From: Polymyxa betae
Lineage: Eukaryota; Endomyxa; Phytomyxea; Plasmodiophorida; Plasmodiophoridae
DNA length: 64,000 nucleotides
Assembly: GCA_003693705.1 (NCBI GenBank)
Contig: RBZT01000278.1
Coordinates: forward strand, 62,001 to 126,000
Direction of reading: 5' to 3'
The notes beneath the pieces are model-generated. The model worked only from the letters and a program-made list of their open reading frames with translations, did not search any database and was not told where the DNA came from. Below, piece after piece: positions 26,198-37,504 of this stretch. Position numbers and translations under genes: made by a program. The number at the start of each line of letters is the position of its first letter. The stretch's first letter is position 1.

Positions 26198-27056
26198 ATG
26201 AACCAGCTCGTGATAGCAGCTATCGCCGCTTTATGCATTGCCTGGAGCTCCGTTCAGGCAGCTATGAAGCCAGAAATACTGGCCTGTGGAGAGATGGCCA
26301 GTACCAGATTGGTGAAGGGAGATCAAGCCAATATCTGTGTTAAGATTGGTAACTATTTCATGACCTACAAAGCCCCTGTTGATCAGATGTCTTTACTTTC
26401 CACGAAAAACGGTAACTAGGTCTGAACCGAGTAGAATTCATAATGATTTTTTATTCAGGATTTGGAGACGGCCGGTTTCAGATTGGTGATGAGAATACAA
26501 CGATTCCGATCAATATTCAAGTTGGTCATATTAGCCCATATGAGGTTGACCCCACTCAGCCGCTCGATGAAGACAATCAATACCGAGCAGACAAGCATTG
26601 GATCGTTCAGGACGTCGTTGATCCAACAATACCGGATCCACCTGCACCAATCGTGCGAGTAGTTCCATTTTTTACAGCTATTATTCAACTTTTAGAGGGA
26701 CAAGTAACTGGAATCGTTTGGGATGATGGCTGTTATGGATGCAGTTCTACTGGCCCTGAATGTGTGAAAGGTAATTTTAGATTATCGTGGTTGCAAGAAA
26801 CGACTTGACTGGACAAATAGGATTTTGCACTGTTCAGTACAGCAATTGCTACGTCAACTCAACAACAGCTGACACATCGACCCTATCGGATTGTGATCCG
26901 AAGATCTACATCGGTTGGCAAGGCTCTGATGCTAATAGGAACATTATGACCAGTTCTGAACTTGTTCCGTCCAAGTTCATTCGTTATTCTGCAGGCAATG
27001 CATTGAATAATATTAGAAGCTACACAGGAGGTCTGAAAGATCAACAAACCTTATAA
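26198..27056 (+). CDS. Secreted protein of unknown function
   Basis: The N-terminus MNQLVIAAIAALCIAWSSVQA is a good signal peptide with cleavage after AWSSVQA. The mature part has Cys pairs (WDDGCYGCSSTGPEC) and, after a 51-nt intron following ECVKG, FCTVQYSNCYVN and LSDCDPKIYIGWQGSD. The block CDPKIY(I/V)xW.G(S/T)D recurs in secreted proteins of other protists as far as I recall, but I know no function. Even-numbered Cys suggest disulfides in the extracellular or wall space. The stop is TAA at 27054-27056. Confidence 0.7.
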
Positions 27057-27348
27057 GTGATGAGCCAACGGCCCCTGAAACTTCGTATTCGTACATATTT
27101 ACCCATAGCCTACCTCACTCAGATAATAAACCATTTAACGGGCGAAATGTATCTAAGTTTTTCGCATTTGAATACAATGGTTTTGGTTTGCACCTTTTAA
27201 CTATTGAACGATAAGCCATTCGATTCTGTCTTGAAAAGAGTTGCAGTGTTTTGGAAAAAGTTCTTGAGCGAGCGGCCTCGAGTGCTGGGTTAACATAAAG
27301 TGCGATATCGCTGGACTCTGTAAGACGTCATTCTGTACCTCACAGAAT

Positions 27349-28090
27349 ATGTTGATGTCAGATTTGGCAGTTGTCGAAGCTCGTGATGCTCAGACCCGGC
27401 ATGGTTGGTCGCCCTATGTCGTAAACGGTGGTACAGCCATGGCGGTCGCTGGTGAAAATTTCTGTGTCGTCGCCTGCGATACTCGAATGTCGCTGGGTTA
27501 TTCGATTATGACACGATCTGCTCCCAAGGCAACTGTCCTGACAAATTCGACTGTTGTCGCAACTGCAGGCATGGCAGCTGATCGTGATGCTTTCCATAAA
27601 TTACTGAATGCCTATCTCACCCACTATGAGCATATGTCAGACTGTTTCTTCATTAGTTATCTTATCACTAAAGTATGCTTTCAGGCATGGACATGTCATG
27701 AACACCCAATCGATTGCCCAGCTTGTCTCCACCCAGCTGTATTCTCGCCGGTTCTTTCCTTATTACACATTCAATGTGGTAGGAGGTCTTGACAAAGAGG
27801 GCAAGGGCGCCGTTTATGGTTATGATGCTATCGGGTCGTTTGAACGCATTCCCTATGGTGTTCAGGGCTCAGGATCGGCTCTTGCGACATCGATTCTGGA
27901 CAACCAGATCGAATGCAAAACCCAGTTGAAGAACAAGAAAGTCCTCTCCCTAGATGAGACTGTGATTCTCGTTAAAGACGTCTTCAGTTCGATTGGAGAA
28001 CGTGATATCTATACTGGTGATCAAGTCGACATTTATATAATTACCAAAGAAGGAGTCAAGCACGAGCTGTTTGAATTAAAGAAGGATTAA
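27349..28090 (+). CDS. 20S proteasome subunit beta-6 (PSMB1 type)
   Basis: Non-catalytic beta-ring subunit of the 20S core. The first exon has SPYVVNGGTAMAVAGENFCVVACDTRMS and YSIMTRSAPKATVL, the second (after an intron that rebuilds YEHMHGHVMNTQ) has AQLVSTQLYSRRFFPYYTFNVVGGLDKEGKGAVYGYD. The C-terminal VKDVFSSIGERDIYTGD and ITKEGV are typical of beta-6. Length is normal. It pairs functionally with the Rpt4 gene at 55570, though not by location. Confidence 0.95.
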
Positions 28091-28123
28091 TAATCTTGAA
28101 ATGTTACATACACAGCTGATAAT

Positions 28124-29724
28124 TTACTTGCTTTCATCGTCTGGTAGATGAATACCCAGACTACTAAGAAGTGTTGAAGCTGGCCCAGCTTGGCCTAACT
28201 CTGCCTTATAGGCTTCCAATATGTTCTTGACGAGATTAATATCGGCATTGATAGGTTTCAAATCCATTTCTTGCTCCATTTGACGGTGGTACTCAGCCAA
28301 CTCATCATCACTTGTCAACTCTTCGTAAAAGTCGTCACCTTCCTCCTCATCGGAATTGAAAGCGTTGAGAAATTCGGAAGTATCAAAGGATATTGGAGTG
28401 ACCAGATTAGAAACGCCTTCCAAATCGGAGACATTAGACATAAACTTATGCATTCTTTGAACAATATCCTCAGCAGTACAATCTTTGCCGGAATACGATT
28501 GCATAATAGCTGTCAAATCATCCTCATTCATGTTCATCCACGTTGACGAATCGTCATCACGAACTTGTTCGAATGGAATCATTTCAATCAATCTGACATC
28601 AACACCATCAGCCAGCTCAATCATATTGGATCCGGTGTGAACATCCTTAACGACATGATCGAGATGTTTGCCTTTTGCGAGCAGCTTCTTCTGATTTTGA
28701 TACAATATTTCCAAACCTTATCGTCAATTTCAACCAAGACAAGTTTCTATGCAGAATGAGAAGACTTACCACACATAATTTTGACTCCTCTTGTAAAGCA
28801 TGTTTGTTGATCTTCCGAAGACGGACGACAAACTTCGAATGACTTGGGAGTAGAAAACTGTTGAGCCTCTAGTTGGGCATAAGAGCAATGTGTAAACCTG
28901 GGTGCATGCCAAATGTAATTTTCTGGGTCCGGTGTGTATCTTAGCATCCGAGAGCAGTGCCTTAGATCGATGGGGTCGCGAAAATAGAAACTTTCAGCAA
29001 TAGCTGTGATCAGCCAAGGATGGAGATCGAGCAATTTAACGGCATCTTTATGTAACAAGCATCGGCCATAATGCTGACATGAAGATACAGCTTTTTCGTA
29101 AAAATCTCGAAGCCTCTCGTTGATCGCAGCTGTTGCTTGTGGCGACACGGTCTGGTTCGGATTTGACCGAACGATTTCACATGCTTCATCGAATGATTTG
29201 AACTATAATGAAGTCAGAGGGATTAGACACAGCAGGCAGGGGATGGCCCAGACCTGAAACTCCATTGGAATAATATGAACACTTCCTCGGTATATGAACG
29301 CTCGAGATTCGCAGGTCTCTGGCTTCACCCAATTAGGCAAGACATTGGCAGCCTCAATCAGCAGAAATTGTCCATCGTCATCTGTTAACCTGGCTACCAG
29401 ATAATCGAAATCAAGAGATAACTGCCTGACGATATAAACAATCAACCATTCATCTTGAATATTATCGCCAAACGAAATCGATGCTTCTGCATTCCCATCG
29501 TCATTGACTACAGAAAAATGTCAAGTCTGCATGACAACCAAATGGAAGAGCTGACCTGAGATCCGAAACGGATCCCGTTGCCAAAGATATTCTGCAGGCT
29601 GGATTTCATCGATTCTGGACTGAATGATCGGTGTAGGCGGAGCCCTGCTGAATTGTACCGAGATCGTATTAACCTGCCGATACGGAATGGGCTTGCCATG
29701 AATGCCATCTGAGCCGCCAGACAT
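28124..29724 (-). CDS. SGT1/ecdysoneless (ECD) family protein
   Basis: Exons joined in frame give EYLWQRDPF, SFGDNIQDEWLIVYIVRQLS, DFDYLVARLTDDDGQFLLIEAANVLPNWVKPE, SRAFIYRGSVHIIP, and the C-terminal acidic region (SDEEEGDDFYEELTSDDELAEYHRQMEQEM). This order is that of ecdysoneless homologues, which act in pre-mRNA splicing (Prp8 maturation) and cell-cycle control. The start is taken at MSGGSDGIHG (29724), where the family begins; an upstream in-frame Met exists at 29766. A telo-box repeat lies about 84 nt upstream. Confidence 0.88.
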
Positions 29725-29807
29725 GGCCGATAATAAAAATGCACCTTCGATTTTGTAACAGCCCACGCAATTTCATGAACTAATTGCGCCAGTTGTTGAG
29801 CAGAACC

Positions 29808-29827
29808 CCCTAAACCCTAACCCTAAC
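29808..29827. promoter_or_regulatory. telo-box: short (TTTAGGG)-type repeat
   Basis: CCCTAAACCCTAACCCTAAC, a few units of the plant-type telomere repeat with one variant unit. It sits in the gap between divergent genes, 84 nt upstream of the ecdysoneless ATG. In plants such AAACCCTAA boxes are promoter elements of housekeeping genes. It is too short to be a real telomere. Confidence 0.5.
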
Positions 29828-29930
29828 AGCAGCAGATAACTGCCAGAGACGCTCTTACTAAGGTTGAAAGCTGTGGGAACCTTAACAGTATTGGTATGCA
29901 GGTGATACCGAGATCAGGCCACTCTCAACT

Positions 29931-30256
29931 ATGATCACAAAAGTTAAATTAGCAGGGATTCTTGATCGATTTGGCGTCACATTGCATGTCTGCGATGACA
30001 TCGCGCCATTTCAAAGGAAAATAATTCCAGTTGATGCGATCGTTTCTGTCCATTATCAGAACTATTTGAACAATATTGCTAGATTGTCTCCAAACTGGCA
30101 AACTTGCGATTAAAAAGGTGATTAATGTCAATTTATTTTTCCACCGACAGTGTCCAAATTGTCGTCCATGGTTCTGCATCCTGAGCTTTATCGCAATATT
30201 GTTCAATTGAATAACCCGGACGCCCTCGCGCTTCGTCTCAATATTCAAAAATGACA
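29931..30256 (+). CDS. Possible small gene, unresolved
   Basis: An ATG at 29931 opens 60 codons (MITKVKLAGILDRFGVTLHV...), and after a GT...AG gap near 30117-30150 the sequence can be read as a short coding-like exon in more than one frame (for example SSMVLHPELYRNIVQLNNPDALALRL). I could not find one splice pattern that joins them convincingly. An antisense open frame of 131 codons covers the same ground. Confidence 0.25.
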
Positions 30257-30373
30257 GAATCCGAATAATGTAGTGGAAGTCCGATCTTTTTGTAAGTGGA
30301 TTGCAGTAAGAAATAGGAGCGCTTGGCCTAGTCAAGGGCCGCATAGTGGCGAGCTTTCCTGGACATTTCTGTT

Positions 30374-31911
30374 ATGCTGTTCGGCTTTCGTCTGCCGTTG
30401 ACGGCGCCCGTCGCTTATCATGAAGTCTTTATGGTAGAATCCAACCAATCGAAGGTCGCCATGCGCTCTGCTGCTGCGGCTCGCGATCAGCTCGGCAATC
30501 TCTTGAGCAATATGGCTACCGCCCCAATCGGATCGGATTATAAAACGTTGCTGGACCTGACCGATGCATATCTTCCCATGATAATAGCCATCGTTGAGCA
30601 AGTTCATAAAACTTCCAATCGAAAAATGAGTCAACGAATTGGTATGCTTGAGCTGGACGTTTCGGCAGTCGGGAGTTTAGTACTGTTTCCTCAGTTTTTA
30701 AATGGTCGAGCTGGCTATCTGAGTCGCGAGAGCTTTTGGAGATGATGCTGTTGGAAGACGAACTTTGTTGTACCTATACTGTTCGTATTGATGATGGTCG
30801 ATATATATTTAAAGTAATTCTATATCTTCAGTTATTCGCTCTTTTACAATATAAACAAGCACATGCTATTCTGAGCGCTAAACGCGAAGTTATTGGATCA
30901 GGTGCAGATATACAAAAGCAAGCTATTGCCCAGTAAGTCCAAGTGGATATTACTGTTTGGATAATTCAATTGTGCTCCGTCAAGTTTAAGAAAAGCTTCT
31001 TCAATTTTCGAATGGATCGCTAATACGTTGGTTCCTTTATCGTTAATGGCTAGTGAGATCCGACCGTTGGAATGCTCCGTCAAATCCTTACAGGCACTGT
31101 CCATGTATTTACTGAACGGATACATTTTGCAGTCGATCTTATTGTTCTGGTTTAGATTGTGTTTGTGCAATTGGCAAGAGACAATTATCGAATCAGGTAA
31201 GAAAGTAAGTCTCCAATCTATAAAATCATTGTGACTTTTAGCGATTGCCGGGAATAAGCTGCCTGGAGCCGTTGCCAGACTGTTTCTCGGGGTACATACA
31301 AACGTTGTAACCGTGCTGATTCTTGTTTAATGCCATGGTATTAATTAGGTTGTTGACCAGTATGGGGCAATGCAACAAGCTATGAATGCTCTGGCCTCAT
31401 CGTATCATTCGTTGGATTCGGCTTTTAAGGTTTTCCCTAGAATTCGCTCAGAGTACTGCTTAGCACAAGCTTACTACTATCTCGGGATAGAAGCCTTTGA
31501 CGAGAAGTATCTAGCATCCAGTCGAATGAATCTAAACTAAATATGATCAGTAATTATGGGAATGCTATTGCACTATTTCAAGAATCGAAAAGGATCGTCG
31601 ATGAGATTCGCTTCCCTGAAGTCAATCACCCTACCATTATGGCTGCTAAAAGCGAACGGCACCAGTTCTTGGCGACTCTAAACTCTCGGCTCAATAGTCT
31701 GATCAAAGATAATTCTACCATCTACTTTGCGGTATCACTATAGTCAAAATATGTACTTTTCATTTCATTATTTAACTGCTTCCAGGTGGTCCCTGTTGTA
31801 CAATCAATTGCAATGCCTTCGCCTGTTTTCATGCCTAAATGCGACAAATTCGAACCTACTGCTGCTGACTCCAAATCTTATTTCGTAATCTCTCATCCAT
31901 CAATCTCGTAA
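30374..31911 (+). CDS. BRO1-domain protein (BROX/ALIX-like)
   Basis: Blocks across several exons follow the BRO1 domain: FGFRLPLTAPVAYHEVF at the start, VFKWSSWLSESRELLEMMLLEDELCC, KQAHAILSAKRE, SSLRKASSIFEWIANTLVP then ALSMYLL, YYLGIEAFDEKYGNAIALFQESKRIVDEI, and RLNSLIKDNSTIYFAVVPVVQSIAMPSPV. BRO1 domains bind ESCRT-III (CHMP4/Snf7) at endosomes and sites of membrane repair. The protein ends shortly after the domain (TAA 31909-31911), with no V domain or proline-rich tail, like BROX; no CaaX box is seen. Exon edges at 30640-30680 and 31200-31350 are approximate. Confidence 0.75.
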
Positions 31912-32551
31912 CACAACTAACTTCAGACCAGGATTTGTAATTACAAAGCCAAATTCGCATCTAGAATAAACTGTCATTAGCCATTGAACTTGACGTATCA
32001 AGAAGACTTGAGAGCGTGCGGGCCGGCTGTGGAGGATCTCCGGCGTTCCTTGGCAGATTTCATTCGAAGACGCACCCTTCGGCGAATTCGATTCGATCGA
32101 TGCTCATCTGGAACGTTGGACTCATCTCGGAGTGAGAGAGCTGCGGCACGACAACGAAACAATATGGCTGCCTTGCCGCAGATTCTTCAAAGTCGTCCCC
32201 TCTCCTCGCCAACATCTTCAGTTGGCTCGTTCCGCATTCTCTCGACTCATCTTTGACTGGAGCCCCCGCGTCACCATATTGTGCAGCTGGCTCCTCTCGC
32301 AATCCTCCTACTCATCCCTAACTGGGCGCCAACATTTGTCTGCAGTTAAAACATCATAACCAGACAGCAGATATAGAGATCGACGCGACCCTCTGTCTGC
32401 CTATCCAAGTTTTTTGCTCTTTCAAAGTTCGTCTCCTATCAGGTTCCGTGAGGTGGCCCTAACCGAGCCGCACCTACCCGTTGAGCTTCGTTACATCATA
32501 GGGGAACCCCTTTAAACCATCCCCTTTTAAGTTTTTCTCATTTGTTAAACG
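31912..32551. other. gap with long open frames, possibly 5' exons
   Basis: The more G/C-rich half (32000-32350) is open in more than one plus frame and on the minus strand. One plus frame (FGEFDSIDAHLERWTHLGVRE, IWLPCRRFFKVVPSPRQHL) looks coding and might be a 5' exon of the next gene. CCCTAACC at 32458-32465 is another telo-box-like site, 94 nt before the next ATG. Confidence 0.35.
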
Positions 32552-34242
32552 ATGATGGAGGCCCGCGGTCATGACCCATTTGCAGCCATTGCTCGGTCGC
32601 CCATGGTATCCAGACGACATAATCGAGCGCTAGCTTTACAGCCGTCGTTGCCGTCTGCGATTACCCCGGATCTGGATCGACGACGTTTGATTCGGAGATT
32701 TCTCGAACAGACTCAGCATGCCCGGCGAAGGTTAGATCAGGAAGAGGCTGGAGAAGAGATGGGGCAATGGTGGGACCTGCTGCAATCGATGCCGCTAGAA
32801 GCAATCCATGAGGCCGTGATTATTCATTCGGATTTGGGCCCTATCGTATCCGATTTACTAGTCAGGCAATTCGTGGAATTTGGTCCCAATGAAAACAACT
32901 GTACCAAGCTAGTGATATCTTACGCTTCTTTCATTCACGATCTGGATCTGATCTTTCGCTTAAGCTGTCGGCTGCATTTCCGCAAAATTCTTACACGCCT
33001 GCATGAAATTCGCGATCACCATCGTCCACCTTCGATTGAACACGCTGTTCTTGATTCACATCTGGATTTGGGCAGATCACGTGCCGTTTTGGCAACGATT
33101 TCAGCTTCTGGCAATGATCCGTTGCTCTTCACCCGGTACTGCTGGAGAATTTGGTCGGATAGCTGGCCCCAGCTGTGTCAGATTGCAGCCGTTCAGATGT
33201 ATCCAGTTGGTAGTTATCACCGTTGTTTCGATTGCCACCTAAACGGTTTATTTAGGCTATTCCACCATGGATTATTCGTGACTGTTTGGGGCTTCTGCCG
33301 GATTCTTCCGGAAAACAAACCTCTGATAGCATAATCATATTTCTTCATTACTTACATGAAATCCTGCACAGGCATCCTTCAAGCCATCAGGATGTCGATG
33401 TGACAGAGCCAGTTATTGAATTATCTCTCTGTGTATTAGATCAGCTTAGTAATAAGTCCATTACTGCAAACTGGGCTGGAGCCATTTGCGACGAAGTTAT
33501 TTGGCAACCTAATCTGTTTTACTTCAACCCACATGCGGTACTTGAACGATGCAGAAGATGTCAATCCTATCCTAGTGCGCTTTTAGCACTTTATGCATAT
33601 AACCGTGATATGGCATCGACTGAAGCAGCACTCGATCTCGCATTGTCATCAAACCGAATGGATCTGCTTATGAGATTAACCAAAGTGCGCTCGTTCTCTT
33701 CTAAAGAATGGCTGTCCTTATTGGACAAATGCCCTGTATTTGGAGATGATGAGGAATGCGTTTCATTATCTGGAGTAGTAAATCTGCTTTCAGACACAGT
33801 TGGTTCTGTGCCTTCCATTCGTTTGCTATTGCAATCAGCTCGTGCTCTTGAGTGTCTGCCGGCCTCGCACTGGTCCGAATTATTCAAATTGAGTTTAGGA
33901 TCTAACAATTTAAATCGAATCAATTGCGACACATTACTCCTTATGGCTGAACATGGTGGACCACCCAATCCTGATGACTGTACCAGCTGGAAAATTACAT
34001 TGAAGAATAGCGAATGTCGCCTGTGCTGGAAGGATTTGCGACCTGCTGATGAAAACGGAGTCGAGATCATCGTTTTTGGTTGCGGTCATGGATGCCATTC
34101 CGTTTGTCAGACTGCCTATCCAACATGCCCTACATGTCTGTATGAACGAATTCTCTGCAAACCCAAACTGATTATCTCGCCTTGTCAATGGTCTGCTGAA
34201 CAGAGCTTTCTTACTAGCTTACAGACGGCTACTAGCTTATGA
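32552..34242 (+). CDS. Alpha-helical protein with C-terminal RING-type zinc finger (Vps8/Vps41-like)
   Basis: Two long exons are joined by an intron that removes the stop-containing stretch after QMYP (about 33202-33257) and continues AIPPWIIRDCLGLLPD. The body is helical (HAVLERCRRCQSYPSALLALYAYNRDMASTEAALDLAL is clathrin-repeat-like). The C-terminus has ECRLCWKDLRP, FGCGHGCHSVC and CPTCLYER, a compact RING of the kind that ends HOPS/CORVET subunits. No beta-propeller precedes it, so compared with Vps8 or Vps41 it is short, unless 5' exons are missing. Assignment to membrane tethering is inference. Confidence 0.6.
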
Positions 34243-34289
34243 AACTGCTTATATTATTTATTGTTGTTAACATATCAATCAAAGAAGGC

Positions 34290-36097
34290 TCAAAACTGCA
34301 AATTGCGTGCATTTCTTCTGGCAAGGATTTGTTGAACATGGGACTGAGCTGCTGTCGCTTTATAGTCGACAACACGAATAGGAAGATCGCTATCATCCGT
34401 AAATCTTACAGCAGACAATGCTGACAGACGGTCCCGAGCAACATACTGTTTCGGGTCGATCTTCACTGCCTCTAAGTAATCTGATATCGCCATTGACACG
34501 TTCTACAACCAAATCGGAGTCAGAAGATTTGCCCACGCTCGCTGCTTGTAATTACCTGCATTTGTTCAAACGTTTCTGCTCGGCTAATAAAATACTGAGC
34601 AATCCGTTGCTTAGAGAGCCGGATCGCTTCAGTGAATTCTGATGCAGCTTCTGATAATGCCCTTCGATTGAAAGCATCGATGCCGAATTGAAAATGAAGT
34701 GTCGACAACTTGGTTTGTATGCGTTGGTGATCAGTACGATTTGCCGTTTGATTTACCAGCCTGACCGCCTCGTGGTAGTCCGCTGTGATTTGTCACTTCA
34801 GTTCTGTAGCAATCCAAGGAATGACTTCGACCTTGAGCGTGATTGTATCTTTGCAGTTTCATATTGCAATCTGCCCGATTGACATAGTATTGATACTGAT
34901 CAGGGTGTAGCATGATTGCATGATGTAAATGATTTATAGCTGCATCAATTCCCTGTTTATCGTATTGTTCAACTGCTAAATCATTGTGAACACGAGCCCT
35001 TTCGATGTCAATCTGCTTTGCACGGACACAGTTGGTTTCGTGTTTTCTTCCCTCTTCTAAGTCTGCAAGGGCAGAGACATGATTGCCTTGCAATTCTAGA
35101 AAGCTAGTTTATCATCAAGAACGAGGTTGTAGTGTCAATGACACTGACGATGAATAGTAGAACGAAGGCGATAATGATGAGTGTCGCGAGATAGTTGTAG
35201 AGCCTCACCTATCAGAACCATCGCTTCCGAATATTTCCCCATCAATACTTCGGCTGGAAATGCATTTACAAACCTTGTCGAATATGCTATCGGAGATTAC
35301 CTTTAGCATTTGTATGGAGATTGAGTGCTGCCTGATGACAATGCTCCATTACAGCACCATATCTCGGGTGACCTTTATCAACATCTCTGCAAACTACTTT
35401 GTAATCATTGATCGCATTTTTATACTGATCAATTCTGAGGTAAGTTTCAAATGGTTTGAGTGTCCATACACGTTCGAGTTTCAAATATAACTGAGTTCGC
35501 TGCAGGATCAGATCCTGAAACATGCTCTGACGAATCTCAGAGGGTAGCATTGATCCATCAATGATCTCAGTGATACATTCGACTGCCTCTTGATACTTCC
35601 CCGATTTCTTAAGGCATTGAATTCTAAATAGATCATCAGATCAATGTTGTTGCAGTGCGTTTTTAAACCTGTTCAGCCAGAAGTTGTGATTTTTTGGATT
35701 TAATCTGAGTGCTTCAGCATAATATTCGTTAGCTAAATTATAGTCCTGATCGTCATTCATAATATCGCCAAGGTTATTATATAGATCGGCCAATATCATT
35801 GCAATCGATTCATCATCAGGATGGAGTTGGGCTGCTCTTCTCAAACAGATCACAGCTGATTTCAGATCGCCAAGGCCTATGAAGGTCATCGCTTTACCTT
35901 TATGAAATTCGGCTTCTATAATCATACTCAACATGGTGCTATATGTTATTATTGTCTTCAGACTAACCATCAGGTTCATGATAGAGCGCCTTCGTGAACA
36001 AGATCACAGCTCTATGATAATCATTAGCAATCAATGATGTCTTGGCCTGAATCGCACTAAACAACACATTGTCAGGAACCCAGAACGACAGCTGCAT
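34290..36097 (-). CDS. Tetratricopeptide-repeat protein
   Basis: Many short exons, each carrying TPR-like helical pairs: AKTSLIANDYHRAVILFTKALYHEPDG, KGKAMTFIGLGDLKSAVICLRRAAQLHPDD, NLGDIMNDDQDYNLANEYYAEALRLNPKN, DQYKNAINDYKVVCRDVD, AINHLHHAIMLHPDQYQYYVNRADCN, FQFGIDAFNRRALSEAASEFTEAIRL and AISDYLEAVKIDPKQY. It is therefore a TPR superhelix of at least seven repeats for protein binding; a TTC16-like, cilium-related member is possible but not shown. The 5' end is uncertain: Met at 36097 is taken, but open sequence runs to 36263. Confidence 0.7.
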
Positions 36098-36280
36098 GAT
36101 CCATTAATGCTGACAATTGCATTCCCGATAGAGATCGCAACGATGTCCTCGACGATATGCAGGATTGAATCGCCGTACTCGAAAAGTTTCTACTTTTTCG
36201 TGAAGTTTCAAGATGATTCTGGTAACGAACTTGTAAATATTGACAGAAAGTGTATTGTGACAAATGTTTGGAAAGTTGAT

Positions 36281-37256
36281 TTAATGATAGCGATAGAGAT
36301 CTTCAACGAACTTAGCATATGTGATAACACCTTCATTACCATGATCATGTTCAGAGAATAGAGCACGACTTTCTTTCTCTGGCATTAAGATTCCGAATCG
36401 TTCTAATGCTCGTGACCATTCCTGAAAGGTAACTTTGCCTGTATCTTCCACATCAAAATGACGAAATACTCGTGTCAAGGTCAACGCCTCGGATTCCTGT
36501 CCTTTCGTCTTCTGTCGAATCTTCTCTTTGAGAACTTGCCCAACAGATGCTAAATAATGTGGATCAATTGGTGCAGCAGCCGCATCTGCATCTGTAATCG
36601 GTGCCACCATTCGGAACATATTATGAAGGATTTCAGCGAATTTGTGATCATCGAGAGGTATTGTAGCACCAATATATGTAAACATATCATGAAATTGTTG
36701 AGATGTGATCTGACCACCTTCACTAAATGATTGAATCGCATCAGTAATCTCAATCCGTATAGCTGATGCTGTCTTATCATTAGCTAACACCTTTGGGTGA
36801 TGTTCCGGATGAAATCGTTCCATCAAGTCAGTAACTGCAACACGACCATCATCATGTTTAGGCAGTGAATCAAACAGCATCTGTACGAGCTGTGATCTGA
36901 ACGGATTCAATTGCCCTGTTAATGCTCTAATGAAGGCCAATATCGAGATCGACCGGTTCCTGTTCACATCGAATTTCCGATTCAACATGGTCATTTGTGG
37001 CAATGGAAGAAATAGACCAACACGTGCTAAACATTGCTCAAATTCCTATCCAGATATAGTTAGCATTGAAGGATGGCAAAGGCGGGCGGGGGTCCAGTAC
37101 GGCGTAGTTCAAGAAGCCGGTCTGCGTCTCGTTATTGGCCTGCAGAACACGTTGTAGGGCGAGAATGGCATGATGTCCCTTCTTGCATAGTTCCAGACGT
37201 AGCTTCAGGAGGATCGCATCGAATTCGATCTCGGCAGGACTTGGACCAGCCACCAT
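36281..37256 (-). CDS. Calcyphosin-like EF-hand protein
   Basis: Begins MVAGPSPAEIEFDAILLKLRLELCKKGHHAILALQRVL, then NRKFDVNRNRSISILAFIRALTG, MLFDSLPKHDDGRVAVTDLMERFHPEHHPKV, GGQITSQQFHDMFTYIG, and C-terminal RVFRHFDVEDTGKVTFQEWSRALERFG with FSEHDHGNEGVITYAKFVEDL. The HPKV block and order match calcyphosin, a calcium-binding protein frequent in ciliated cells. Several loops have lost acidic ligands (for example DVNRNRSIS), so not all EF-hands may bind Ca2+. It is divergent from the EttA-type gene at 37505 with about 250 nt between starts. Confidence 0.8.
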
Positions 37257-37436
37257 CCCTTCAACAACCTTTCACAATAATGGAGATCCAATCAGTGAAG
37301 ATATTCGTTCGGTACTGATCTCGATCCCAGCTGTGTCCTCCTATCCTGGACCGAACAAGGGGCAGGGGCCAGCATGACCAGGAGGGACCTGGCACGCCGC
37401 CATCTCCTCTTCCGAATGCGTGAACTGCCAGTCCAG

Positions 37437-37448
37437 GGTTTAGGGTTC
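37437..37448. promoter_or_regulatory. telo-box-like element in bidirectional gap
   Basis: GGGTTTAGGGTT, followed by CCGG, in the gap between two divergent genes, 57 nt before the ATG at 37505. It shares TAGGGTTCCGG with 2695-2705. Confidence 0.4.
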
Positions 37449-37504
37449 CGGCCTGGGCCCAGCACCAGCAACCGTACTGGCCCGCGCTGTTCATTTCGCA
37501 GGCG

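Noticed and set aside
26765-26784. A 17-nt intron in the secreted-protein gene
   Set aside because: A 51-nt intron starting at the next GT and ending before GATTTTGCAC gives a better protein (ECVKG-FCTVQYSNC), so no ultrashort intron is needed. The same happened with apparent 26-nt and 28-nt introns in the ATP-grasp/SET gene, which resolve to 49 and 46 nt.
29808-29827. Telomere or chromosome-fusion point
   Set aside because: Only about three units, flanked by normal genes on both sides; more likely a promoter element.
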